The notes beneath the pieces are model-generated. The model made no database searches and had not been told where the DNA came from. It saw nothing but the letters and a program-made list of their open reading frames with translations. A DNA stretch of 64,000 nucleotides, from NCBI RefSeq assembly GCF_009649845.1, contig NZ_WJIE01000002.1, forward strand, positions 868,001 through 932,000, written 5' to 3'. The number at the start of each line of letters is the position of its first letter. The stretch's first letter is position 1. This document shows positions 24,156-32,224 of the stretch, piece by piece. The translations under genes were made by a program, and so were the position numbers. The stretch comes from Polyangium spumosum (lineage in GTDB: Bacteria > Myxococcota_A > Polyangia > Polyangiales > Polyangiaceae).

Positions 24156-25706
24156 TCAGTTCCCGACGGGCAGGATCAGGAGCACGCCGTCGTCGTCCCC
24201 GGGGCCCATGCCCACGGCCTTCGTCCCGACGATCGCGGCGGTCTTCTGATCGGGCGAGAGCGCGACGCCCCAGAACATGTCGGCGGCGCCGCCGAGATCG
24301 TATTGCTTCGTGCCCTTCGGCGCAAACGCCTCGTCGACCGCGCCATTCTCCTGCAGCACGGCGACCATCGCGTCGATGTTGTCGGTCGCGGGCCGGCCGC
24401 CGCCCACGAGGAGCAAGCGGTTGTCGGCGAGCGCCACGAGGGCGCGGCTGTTGTCGTTGTTGCCGAACATGTCGACGCGAACGTACCCATTCTGGCCGTA
24501 CGTCGTGTCGAGCTGACCCGCCGCCGTGATCCGGAGCGAGAGCCAGTCGATGTTGTCGCCGCCGCCGTTCGACCCGTAACCCGCGGTGACGAAGTTCTCT
24601 CCTTGCGGCACGATGTCGTAGGCCTCGGCAACCGAGGCGAGCACGACCTGATTGAAGACGCCGTTCGTGCCGAAGCTCGGATCGAGCTGGCCGGCGCTGT
24701 CGAGCTTGTAAACGACCGGGCTCACGATGTTGTCGCCATCCCGGTTGTACCCGGAGAGGATGACGCTCCCGTTGGCCAGGATCCGGCCCCCTTTCGGGGT
24801 CGCGTTCTGCTGCGCGATGTCGAGAAGCGCGACGCCGTTCATGCCGAACGCGTCGTCGATCACCCCGTCCGCGCTCAGGCGCACGGCCGCGAAATCGGTG
24901 TCCGTGCGGCCGGGCGCCTTCTGCGCGCCGCTCACGAGCAGGCGACCGTCGCTGTAAAGGTTGAGGCCCCACTGCGTATCCGCGACGAACGTATTGCCCA
25001 CGAGCTCGCCCTCGCTCAGGTCGAGCAGCGCGACGCCGTTCGTCCCGAAGGTCGTATCGAGCGAACCGTCGGCGTTGAACCGCGTCACCGCGATATCACG
25101 GTCCCGCGGGTCCGCCGCGCCCGCGTGCTCCACCGTGCCGGCGACGACGATCTTGCCCGTCGATTGCACGACGATGCCGCGCGTGACCTCGCCGTTCGTC
25201 CCCACGCCCACGTTGTGGGTCGCGATGCCGTTTTGCCCGAACGTCGTATCGAGCTCGCCCGTCGGGAGGTATTTCGCGACGACCGTCGCGAAATCGGCGT
25301 CCGCGACCGTGCTCGGCGCCGAGTTCCCCGTCACGTAGATGTTGCCATTCGAATCGAACGCCACGCCGTACAGGCGATCGTGACCCATCTCCGAGAGGGG
25401 CACGGTCATGGGCTTGGCTTCGGCCCCGCCGCCGCCGCCGGCGCCGCCCATTCCGCCCGCGCCGCCCATTCCGCCCGCGCCGCCCGCGCCGCCCATTCCG
25501 CCCGCGCCGCCGGTGCCTCCCGTGCCGCCGGTGCCGCCGGTCCCGCCGGTCGCGCCCTGACCGCCCGTCCCCGAGCCGGTCGGGTTCGTCGGCGCGTCGT
25601 CGCCGCACCCGACCACGAGCGCGCCGAGCAAAAGGCAGCCCGAGAGGGGGGCGAGGAACGTGCGGCGCGCGAGAGCGCGTCGATTGGCACCAGTATTCGC
25701 GTTCAT
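24156..25706 (-). CDS. Lipoprotein with Gly-rich linker and delta-60 repeats
   Basis: 516 residues from ATG 25706 (AAGGAGG upstream). A signal peptide with an LVVGC lipobox is followed by a ~55-residue Gly-rich linker (GGTGG, GGAGGMGG units). Then come about six delta-60-type repeats, each with the core LDTTFGxNGxA (GELDTTFGQNGIATHN, GSLDTTFGTNGVALLD, GQLDPSFGTNGVF, GQLDTTYGQNGYVRVD) and blades such as GRLLVSGAQK. These repeats form beta-propellers in large surface proteins. Function is unknown; it is probably anchored to the outer membrane with the propeller exposed. Its promoter region faces that of the imelysin operon across the Fur-like palindrome (about 73 nt upstream of its ATG), so iron control is likely. 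Confidence 0.85.
   Translation of the reverse strand: MNANTGANRRALARRTFLAPLSGCLLLGALVVGCGDDAPTNPTGSGTGGQGATGGTGGTGGTGGTGGAGGMGGAGGAGGMGGAGGMGGAGGGGGAEAKPMTVPLSEMGHDRLYGVAFDSNGNIYVTGNSAPSTVADADFATVVAKYLPTGELDTTFGQNGIATHNVGVGTNGEVTRGIVVQSTGKIVVAGTVEHAGAADPRDRDIAVTRFNADGSLDTTFGTNGVALLDLSEGELVGNTFVADTQWGLNLYSDGRLLVSGAQKAPGRTDTDFAAVRLSADGVIDDAFGMNGVALLDIAQQNATPKGGRILANGSVILSGYNRDGDNIVSPVVYKLDSAGQLDPSFGTNGVFNQVVLASVAEAYDIVPQGENFVTAGYGSNGGGDNIDWLSLRITAAGQLDTTYGQNGYVRVDMFGNNDNSRALVALADNRLLLVGGGRPATDNIDAMVAVLQENGAVDEAFAPKGTKQYDLGGAADMFWGVALSPDQKTAAIVGTKAVGMGPGDDDGVLLILPVGN
25422..25563 (-). repeat. Low-complexity Gly-rich coding repeat
   Basis: Imperfect short repeats (plus-strand unit close to GCGCCGCCCATTCCGCCC and a GCCGGT-type triplet run) encode the GGTGG/GGAGGMGG linker of the delta-60-repeat lipoprotein. 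Likely to vary in length between strains. Confidence 0.8.
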
Positions 25707-25778
25707 TCTAGGATCCTCCTTACGTTACGTTCGATCGAGTCCGGCTGTGGCGCAGCGAGCCGCGCCCGAAATGAAAAG

Positions 25779-25797
25779 GAAAATGAAAGACATTTTC
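25779..25797. promoter_or_regulatory. Fur-box-like perfect palindrome
   Basis: GAAAATGAAAGACATTTTC is a perfect 7-5-7 inverted repeat and matches the classical 19-bp Fur consensus GATAATGATAATCATTATC at 14 of 19 positions by eye. It lies between a divergent lipoprotein and an imelysin/FecA-like receptor operon, where Fur control makes sense. Not experimentally shown. Confidence 0.6.
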
Positions 25798-25984
25798 AAC
25801 AGCGAGCGCTCCATACTCCATCTCCATGATGGTGTCAACCAGGATCCGCTCCTGGATCACCGTTACCTCCCCCATAACGAGATCCACAGCACAGAAGCAA
25901 CCCGGCGCGAAGTGAATTGTCACACATCATTCACAGCGCGGGCGCCGGCTCCGTCCGAAGTAAACTACGAACCATGAACCTACT

Positions 25985-25999
25985 TGAAAGTAGTTTTCA
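25985..25999. promoter_or_regulatory. Second Fur-like short dyad before the imelysin gene
   Basis: TGAAA-GTAGT-TTTCA is a perfect 5-5-5 inverted repeat, 60 nt upstream of the imelysin ATG, with the same TGAAA/TTTCA half-sites as the longer palindrome at 25779. It overlaps a TTGAAA that could serve as a -35 element; no good -10 at normal spacing is seen. Confidence 0.4.
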
Positions 26000-26059
26000 T
26001 CTTCGACAAGCGTGCTAGCATCCGCGTCCCTGCTCGGGACCAACCTTCGAGAAGAGAGC

Positions 26060-27373
26060 ATGTCCATGCAGAACCATTCGCAGGTGAGCGCTCGGCCGCC
26101 CAGGAGGTGGCTGCGAGGCGGGAGCGTCGCGCGGACGCTCCTCGGGGGACTCTTCGCCATCGGCCTCGTCGCGGGCTGCGAGCGAATCGCGTTTTATTCG
26201 ACGAGCCAGAAAGCGCCGGACTCGAACGCGAGCTCCTCCTCGACCACGACCGGCGGCAGCACCGGCGATCAGGACAGCGGGGCGACGGCCGTGACCCGGG
26301 CGATGCTGCTCGACGCGATTGCCACGTGTAACCTCGACCTCCTCGACGAATTTCAGAAGGCGGCCCAGGAGCTCGACGCCGCCGCGGCCGAGGCCAAGCA
26401 GGACCCCGCCGCCCGCCCGAAGGCCCAGGCCGCCTGGACGAAGGCCATCGATATCTGGCAACGCGCCGAGCCCTTCGCGTTCGGCCCCGCCGGCCCCACG
26501 AACACGCCCGGCAGCCAGGGGCTGCGCGACACCATTTACTCCTGGCCGCTCGTGAGCCGCTGCCTCGTCGAGCAAAACATCGTCTCGAAGGCCTACGAGG
26601 CCCCCACGTTCGGCACGACCGCGCTCATCAACATGCGCGGCCTCGCCGCCGCCGAATACCTCCTCTTCTACACGGGCACCGACAACGCCTGCAGCCCCGC
26701 CAGCGCCATCAATAGCTCCGGCTCGTGGGCCGCCCTGAGCGCGGACGAGCTCGCCGCACGGAAGGCCGCGTATGCCTCGTCCGTCTCGACCGGCGTCGCG
26801 GCGATGGCCGGAAAGCTCCTCGCCGCCTGGCGCCCGGACGAGGGGAATTTCGACGCGCAATTCAGGAACCCGGGCAAGAGCGGCTCGGCGTACACGACCG
26901 AGCAGATGGCCCTCAATGCGGTGAGCGACGCGATGTTCCACATGGAGGTCCACGTGAAGGACCAGAAGCTCGCGCGCCCGCTCGGCATCATGAATTGCGA
27001 GGCCGCGACCTGCCCCGAGGCCGTCGAATCACGCTTCGCCGGCCGGTCGAGGACACACGTGCGCAACAACCTCGTCGGCTTCCGCATGCTGATGAGCGGG
27101 TGCAACGACGGCGAAGGCGTGGGCTTCGACGACGTGCTCGTCTCGCTCGGCGCCACGGCGCTCGCCGAGAAGATGAGCGCCGACGTGAACGGGGCCATCA
27201 CCGCGGCGGACGCGATACCGGTCGAGGATCTCGCTCAGGCCATCGCGCAGAACCCGGAGAGCGTCGAGCAGCTCCACGCCGCGGTGAAACGAATCACCGA
27301 CAGCCTCAAGACCGAGTTCGTCACGGTGCTCGATCTCGAGCTCCCGAAGCTTTTGGAAGGCGACAATGACTGA
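26060..27373 (+). CDS. Imelysin-family lipoprotein (M75-like), putative iron-uptake protein
   Basis: 437 residues from ATG 26060. Long signal peptide with lipobox LVAGC (Cys40), then a Ser/Thr/Gly linker and a helical imelysin domain from about residue 80 (AAWTKAIDIWQRAEPFAFGP; SQGLRDTIYSWPLVSRCLVE; NMRGLAAAEYLLFYTG). Imelysins (EfeO/IrpA relatives) bind periplasmic or surface iron. The usual GxHxxE motif is altered: it reads GLAAAE (194-199), so the His is Ala196 while Glu199 is kept. The protein contains many Cys (for example RCLVEQ, DNACSP, MNCEAATC, SGCNDG). It is the first gene of an operon with a gamma-carboxylase-like membrane protein (8-nt overlap) and a FecA-like receptor, behind Fur-like sites. 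Confidence 0.85.
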   Translation: MSMQNHSQVSARPPRRWLRGGSVARTLLGGLFAIGLVAGCERIAFYSTSQKAPDSNASSSSTTTGGSTGDQDSGATAVTRAMLLDAIATCNLDLLDEFQKAAQELDAAAAEAKQDPAARPKAQAAWTKAIDIWQRAEPFAFGPAGPTNTPGSQGLRDTIYSWPLVSRCLVEQNIVSKAYEAPTFGTTALINMRGLAAAEYLLFYTGTDNACSPASAINSSGSWAALSADELAARKAAYASSVSTGVAAMAGKLLAAWRPDEGNFDAQFRNPGKSGSAYTTEQMALNAVSDAMFHMEVHVKDQKLARPLGIMNCEAATCPEAVESRFAGRSRTHVRNNLVGFRMLMSGCNDGEGVGFDDVLVSLGATALAEKMSADVNGAITAADAIPVEDLAQAIAQNPESVEQLHAAVKRITDSLKTEFVTVLDLELPKLLEGDND

Positions 27374-28793
27374 ACGCGCCGGAGCGGTCCCGTCGGGCCG
27401 CCTCGCGCGGCTCGCCTCCTTGCTCCTTCGGGAGGAGGACGCCGCGGCGCTCGCCGCCTTCCGATTCTGCTTCGGGCTCCTCGGGTGCGTCAGCGCGATC
27501 CGGTTCCTCGCTTATGGCTGGGTGGACGAGTTCTTCGTCACGCCCCGGTTTTTCCTGTCGTATTGGGGCTTCGACTGGCTCACGCCCCTCTCCGCCCGCG
27601 GGATGCACGCGCTCTTCGTGGCGCTCGCCGTCGTGAGCGCGTGTGTCGCGGTGGGATTCCTCTATCGCGCCGCGATCGTCCTCTTTTTCCTCGGCTTCAC
27701 TTACGTCCAGCTCATCGACGTCACGAACTACCTCAACCATTACTACCTCGTCAGCCTGATCGCGCTCCTCCTCTCGCTCATGCCCCTCCACCGCGCGTAT
27801 TCGGTGGACGCGTGGCTCTTCCCGAGGCTCCGGAGCGCGACCTTGCCCGCGTGGTGCACCCATCTGCTCCGCTTCCAGGTCGGCGCCGTGTATTTCTTCG
27901 CGGGCCTCGCGAAGGTGAACAGCGATTGGCTCCTCCACGCCCAGCCGCTCAACATCTGGCTCTCGTCGCGATCCTACCTGCCCGTCGTCGGCCCGCTGCT
28001 CGGCGAGCGCTGGGTCGCCTACGCCATGAGCTGGGCGGGGTGCCTCTTCGACCTCACGATCGTGGCCTTCCTCTTGATGCCGCGCACGCGCGTCGCCGCG
28101 TACGCCGTCGTCCTCTTCTTCCACGCGGTCACGAAGCTCCTCTTCCCGATCGGCATGTTCCCGGCGATCATGGTCGTCGCCGCGCTCGTCTTTTTCTCGC
28201 CGAGCTGGCCCCGGAACCTCGTCGCATTCTTCCGCCGGCGCGCCCCTGCGCCCGCCGCGCCTGCCCTGCCCCGGCCCGCCGACGCGCCCCTCCCCGCGCT
28301 CTTCGGCGCGCGCGTCGTGATCGCCGCGTGTTATTGCGCGTTCCACCTCCTCTGGCCCCTCCGGACGCACCTCTACGGGGGAAACGTCCTCTGGCACGAG
28401 CAGGGAATGCGTTTTTCCTGGCGCGTCATGCTCCGTGAAAAGAACGGGAGCGTCACGTATCTCGTGACGAACCCCCGGACGGGGCGCAAGCAGGAGGTCA
28501 CCCCGCGCAAATACCTGAATGGCCGCCAGGAGCGCGATTTCTCCACGCAGCCCGACCTCATCCTGCGGCTCGCGCACGAGATCGCTCGCGATTTCGAGGC
28601 CCGCGAGGACGTGCGCCCGGTCGTGCGCGCGCACGCGCCCGTGTCGCTCAATGGCCGCCCGGCCGAGCTCCTCATCGATCCGACGGTCGATCTCGCCTCC
28701 ATGTCCGACGGGCTCGCGAAGGCCACCTGGATCCGGCCCGTCCCCGAGACCCCTCCCATTCACCTCGAGTCCCTCGCATGGCATCGCCCTTGA
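27366..28793 (+). CDS. HTTM / vitamin K-dependent gamma-carboxylase-like membrane protein
   Basis: 475 residues, with several membrane spans in the first ~290 and a soluble C-terminal part. It keeps the hallmarks of the gamma-glutamyl carboxylase family, not only of the general HTTM group: NYLNHYYLVSLIALLLSLMP (121-140) and YFFAGLAKVNSDWLLHAQPL (176-195). In the second of these, Lys183 aligns with the catalytic-base Lys218 of human GGCX (AGVKKLDADW). The C-terminal region (GNVLWHEQGMRFSWRVMLREKNG and VTNPRTGRKQEVTPRKYL) also resembles the lumenal part of GGCX. Substrate in bacteria is not established. It overlaps the imelysin gene by 8 nt and the receptor gene by 16 nt, so all three are one transcription and translation unit. 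Confidence 0.85.
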   Translation: MTERAGAVPSGRLARLASLLLREEDAAALAAFRFCFGLLGCVSAIRFLAYGWVDEFFVTPRFFLSYWGFDWLTPLSARGMHALFVALAVVSACVAVGFLYRAAIVLFFLGFTYVQLIDVTNYLNHYYLVSLIALLLSLMPLHRAYSVDAWLFPRLRSATLPAWCTHLLRFQVGAVYFFAGLAKVNSDWLLHAQPLNIWLSSRSYLPVVGPLLGERWVAYAMSWAGCLFDLTIVAFLLMPRTRVAAYAVVLFFHAVTKLLFPIGMFPAIMVVAALVFFSPSWPRNLVAFFRRRAPAPAAPALPRPADAPLPALFGARVVIAACYCAFHLLWPLRTHLYGGNVLWHEQGMRFSWRVMLREKNGSVTYLVTNPRTGRKQEVTPRKYLNGRQERDFSTQPDLILRLAHEIARDFEAREDVRPVVRAHAPVSLNGRPAELLIDPTVDLASMSDGLAKATWIRPVPETPPIHLESLAWHRP

Positions 28794-31066
28794 TTCGACG
28801 CTCGGCGCTCCCCGCGCTCCTCGTGTTCTCATTTTCGCCCGCGGCGGCGCTCGCCCAGGGCGCCGAGCCTGCCCCGCCGCCGGAGGAATCCGCCGCGCCC
28901 GCGAGCGACGCGCCGCCGCCCGCCGCGGAGGCGACGAGCGCCGAGGATCCGAACGCGAAACCCGCGGAGCCGCCGCCGCCCATTGAAATCTCGGTCGTCG
29001 GCACGCGGCTCCAGCAGACGAGCGGATCGGCGCACGTCGTGAGCACGAAGCAGCTCGCGCGCTTCAAGTACGACGACCCCCACAAGGTGCTGCTCGGCGT
29101 GCCCGGCGTCTACATTCGCGAGGAGGACGGCTTCGGCTTGCGCCCGAACATCGGCATTCGTGGCGCCGTCTCCGATCGCAGCAAGAAGGTCACGCTGATG
29201 GAGGACGGCGTCCTCCTCGGGCCGGCGCCCTACTCGGCGCCCGCCGCGTATTATTTCCCGCTCATCGGCCGCATGGATGCGGTGCGCGTGGTGAAGGGCC
29301 CCGCGGCGATCAGTTATGGCCCCCATACCATCGGCGGCGCCATCGATATGACCACGGCCGCCATCCCCTCCGAGCGCCGCGGCATGCTCGACGTCTCGTT
29401 CGGCCAGTACATGTTCCGCAAGGTGCACGCCCGGCAAGGGCTCGCCGACGACAAATACGGCGTCCTCCTCGAGGCCGTGCACGTCGCCAACGACGGGTTC
29501 AAGGAGCTCGACGGCGGCGGCGACACCGGGTTTGCCCGGACCGACGTCATGATGAAGGGACGATACACCTTCGACCCGGTCGACTCGGTGATCAACGAGC
29601 TCGAGCTCAAGGTGGGGTATCAGAACGAGGGCTCCAACGAGACGTACCTCGGCCTCAGCGACGCGGATTTCCGGGCGACGCCTTATCGTCGTTACGGAGC
29701 GAGCCGCCTCGACCGGATGGACTGGAACCGCACGCAGTTCCAGCTCACGCACCGCGTGCGTTTCCGCCCGAACCTGGAGCTCACGACCATCGCCTATCGC
29801 CACGACATGCGCAGGGCCTGGCGCAAGGTGAACGCGTTCCGCGGCACGTCCGTCGCCGACGTGCTGGCGAACCCCGAAGATCCGCGTAATGCCCTCTATT
29901 ACGGCGTCCTCACCGGGGCCATCGCCCCGAGCTCGGCCGGCGAGACGCTCATGATCGGCCCGAACGACCGGTCCTTCGTCTCGCAGGGCCTCCAGTCGAC
30001 GGTCTCGTTCCGCCCGAAAACGGGCCCGATCTCGCACCGGATCGAGTATGGCTTCCGGCTCCATTACGACTCGATCCGCCGCCTGCACACCCAGGACGGC
30101 TTCCTGGTCGAGGAAGACAACCTCACGCCGGAGGGCCGCGCCACGGAGACGACGGCCGACAACGACGCGTGGACCACGGCGCTCTCGATGTATGCGACCG
30201 ACGCCGCGACGTGGGGCCCGGTCACGGTCACGGCGGGCGCGCGCCTCGAGTCGATCCGCAGCGAGCTCGAGAACCACCTCTCGGGCGAGTACAACCTCAC
30301 GATCCAGCAGGTCGTCCTCCCGGGCGCGGGCGTCTTCCTCGCATTGCCGCGCGACTTCGGCCTGCTCGCCGGCGTGCACCAGGGCTTCTCCCCCATCCCG
30401 CCGGGGCAAAACGACCTCGTGCGCCCCGAGAAGAGCTGGAACTACGAGGCCGGCGTGCGCTGGGCACCGAAGCGAATGCGGGCCGAGATCATCGGCTTCT
30501 ACAGCGATTACAAGAACCTCACGAATCTGTGCACGTTCTCCTCGGGTTGCGTGGAGGAGAACCTCGACCAGCAGACGGACGGCGGCAGGGCGCGCGTGCT
30601 CGGCTTCGAGGCGTACGCCGAGAGCGAGATCAAGCTACGGGACGACCTCGCGCTCCCCGGGCGATTGAGCTGGACGTACACGGACGCGCGCTTCACGAAC
30701 ACGTTTCAATCGTCCGATCCGATCTTCGGCGACGTGGAGGAGGGCGACGAGCTGCCGTACGTCCCGCGACATCAGGTCGCGGCGTCGATCGGCGTCGAGA
30801 CGCCGCGGTGGGGCGTGAACGTGGGCTGCACGTACACGAGCCGCATGCGCGAGCTCGCCTCGCAAGGCGAACCCGCGCCCGGGACGGCGACGGACGACTA
30901 TTTCCTCCTCGACGCCTCCGTGAACGTCCGTCCGCTGAAATGGCTGACGATCTACGCGCTCGGGCGAAACCTGCTCGATAACGCCTACATCGCCTCGCGC
31001 CGTCCTTATGGCGCCCGCCCCGGCGCTCCGCGCTGGCTGCAGGCGGGCGCGCGCGTCGACTTCTGA
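28778..31066 (+). CDS. TonB-dependent outer-membrane receptor, FecA-like
   Basis: 762 residues. Signal peptide to about residue 26 (FSFSPAAALAQ), a Pro/Glu/Ala-rich stretch, a TonB-box-like region (IEISVVGTR), then plug and 22-strand barrel, ending in the typical ARVDF with C-terminal Phe. The plug signature EEDGFGLRPNIGIRGAVSDR and SKKVTLMEDGVLLGPAPYSA places it in the ferric-citrate (FecA) branch. It probably imports a ferric chelate. There is no extra N-terminal signalling domain, so no sigma/anti-sigma control is expected; Fur-like sites upstream of the operon are the likely regulator. Its ATG lies 16 nt inside the carboxylase-like gene. A 9-bp hairpin follows 28 nt after the stop. Confidence 0.92.
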   Translation: MASPLIRRSALPALLVFSFSPAAALAQGAEPAPPPEESAAPASDAPPPAAEATSAEDPNAKPAEPPPPIEISVVGTRLQQTSGSAHVVSTKQLARFKYDDPHKVLLGVPGVYIREEDGFGLRPNIGIRGAVSDRSKKVTLMEDGVLLGPAPYSAPAAYYFPLIGRMDAVRVVKGPAAISYGPHTIGGAIDMTTAAIPSERRGMLDVSFGQYMFRKVHARQGLADDKYGVLLEAVHVANDGFKELDGGGDTGFARTDVMMKGRYTFDPVDSVINELELKVGYQNEGSNETYLGLSDADFRATPYRRYGASRLDRMDWNRTQFQLTHRVRFRPNLELTTIAYRHDMRRAWRKVNAFRGTSVADVLANPEDPRNALYYGVLTGAIAPSSAGETLMIGPNDRSFVSQGLQSTVSFRPKTGPISHRIEYGFRLHYDSIRRLHTQDGFLVEEDNLTPEGRATETTADNDAWTTALSMYATDAATWGPVTVTAGARLESIRSELENHLSGEYNLTIQQVVLPGAGVFLALPRDFGLLAGVHQGFSPIPPGQNDLVRPEKSWNYEAGVRWAPKRMRAEIIGFYSDYKNLTNLCTFSSGCVEENLDQQTDGGRARVLGFEAYAESEIKLRDDLALPGRLSWTYTDARFTNTFQSSDPIFGDVEEGDELPYVPRHQVAASIGVETPRWGVNVGCTYTSRMRELASQGEPAPGTATDDYFLLDASVNVRPLKWLTIYALGRNLLDNAYIASRRPYGARPGAPRWLQAGARVDF

Positions 31067-31094
31067 ACGTCCCTGCCGACATCTTGGCCCGCGC

Positions 31095-31118
31095 CCCGGC
31101 TCCCTGCTAGGAGCCGGG
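31095..31118 (+). terminator. Hairpin terminator candidate of the iron operon
   Basis: CCCGGCTCC and GGAGCCGGG form a perfect 9-bp stem with a 6-nt loop (CTGCTA), 28 nt after the receptor stop and 10 nt before the methyltransferase ATG. No T-tract follows, so efficiency as an intrinsic terminator is uncertain; it could also occlude the methyltransferase ribosome site. Confidence 0.5.
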
Positions 31119-31128
31119 ACGCCCCTTC

Positions 31129-32199
31129 ATGTCGAGCCATTCTTCAGCCCTCCCGCCCTCGCGCCGCGGCGCCTATCTCGTCGGCGACAACCTCGACGTG
31201 TTGCGGGACCGTGTCCCGGACGGCTCGATCGATCTGGTCTACCTCGATCCCCCGTTTCAGAGCGGAAGGACGTACCACCTCCACACGGGCGTCACGGCGG
31301 ACGAACCCGGCGCGGTCGCGTTCGACGACACCTGGGCCTGGGGCGAGGCCGCTGCCGGCTCGCTCGCGGCCCTGGTCGCGCGGGGCGAGCCCGTCGGGCG
31401 CGCGCTCGCGGGCCTCTCCGGCTTCCTCGGCCCCTGCGACACGATGGCCTACCTCGCCATGATGGCGCCGCGCCTCGTCGAGATCCGGCGCGTCCTCCGC
31501 CGCACGGGCAGCGTCTTTTTGCATTGCGACCCCACGGCGAGCCATTACCTCAAGATCCTGATGGACGCGGTCTTCGGGCCGGACTGCTTCCGCAACGAGA
31601 TCGTCTGGCGTTACCGCCGCTGGCCCGCCCGCGCGCGGCGCTTCCAGCGCATGCACGACGTGCTCCTCTTCTACACCCGCGAGCCGGGAAACGAGCACAC
31701 CTTCCACGCGCTCTACGGCTACGAGGAGCTCGCCGCGTCCACGAAAAAGACGTTTGGCACGAAAAAGCAGCGGGCGGACTTCTCCGCGGGACACCGGAGG
31801 CCGGGCATCTCGGACGAGGAGACGAAGGGACCGCCGCTCTCCGACGTCTGGGAGATCGGCGTGATCGCGGCGAAGGGCAAGGAGCGGCTCGGTTATCCGA
31901 CGCAGAAGCCCGAGGCGCTGCTCGAGCGGGTCATCCTCTCCGCGAGCAACGAGGGTGACGTCGTGCTCGACCCCTTCTGCGGCTCGGGCACGACGCTCAG
32001 CGTGGCCGCGCGGCTCGGGCGCCGCTTCCTGGGGATCGATCGGAGCCCCGAGTCGAAGCGCGTCGTGGAGGAGCGGATGGGCCGCGCGTTTGGCGGGACG
32101 ATCGACTGGGAGATCGTCGATTGCGCGGAGAGCCGGCCGAAGCCGCTCGCGCGCGCGGACGCGGGAAGGGCCGGGGCGGAGCGGAGCCGCGTGGCCTGA
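31129..32199 (+). CDS. Orphan beta-class DNA adenine/cytosine-N4 methyltransferase
   Basis: 356 residues. Catalytic motif DPPF at 40-43 (DLVYLDPPFQSGRTYH) comes first and the SAM-binding motif DPFCGSGTTLSVAARLGRRF comes near residue 280, the order of beta-class amino-methyltransferases (N6-adenine or N4-cytosine). Intermediate elements (FLHCDPTASHYLKILMDAVFG, RNEIVWRYRRWP, GYPTQKPEALLERVI) are those of type III/orphan enzymes. No restriction endonuclease or specificity gene is adjacent, so it is probably a solitary methyltransferase with a regulatory or anti-restriction role. The target site cannot be predicted. It is convergent with the FabZ-like gene. Confidence 0.88.
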   Translation: MSSHSSALPPSRRGAYLVGDNLDVLRDRVPDGSIDLVYLDPPFQSGRTYHLHTGVTADEPGAVAFDDTWAWGEAAAGSLAALVARGEPVGRALAGLSGFLGPCDTMAYLAMMAPRLVEIRRVLRRTGSVFLHCDPTASHYLKILMDAVFGPDCFRNEIVWRYRRWPARARRFQRMHDVLLFYTREPGNEHTFHALYGYEELAASTKKTFGTKKQRADFSAGHRRPGISDEETKGPPLSDVWEIGVIAAKGKERLGYPTQKPEALLERVILSASNEGDVVLDPFCGSGTTLSVAARLGRRFLGIDRSPESKRVVEERMGRAFGGTIDWEIVDCAESRPKPLARADAGRAGAERSRVA

Positions 32200-32224
32200 A
32201 GGGCGTCGCGCCGTTCGGGCCGTT

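Larger units (their letters stand above)
25707..26059. promoter_or_regulatory. 353-bp divergent regulatory region, lower GC
   Basis: No convincing gene lies here; a 67-codon minus-strand ORF at 25720-25923 has no ribosome site or recognisable sequence. The interval is visibly AT-richer than its surroundings and contains several dyads: the 19-bp palindrome at 25779-25797, CCAGGA-N5-TCCTGG at 25839-25855, GTGAAT-N11-ATTCAC at 25912-25934, and TGAAA-N5-TTTCA at 25985-25999. It must hold the promoters of the delta-60-repeat lipoprotein (leftward) and the imelysin operon (rightward). Confidence 0.7.

Noticed and set aside
25720-25923. A 67-codon minus-strand ORF in the divergent regulatory region
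   Set aside because: No ribosome site, no recognisable sequence, and it overlaps the Fur-like palindrome; more likely regulatory DNA.
31129-32199. Restriction-modification system
   Set aside because: No endonuclease or specificity gene adjoins the methyltransferase; the next gene is a FabZ-like protein.
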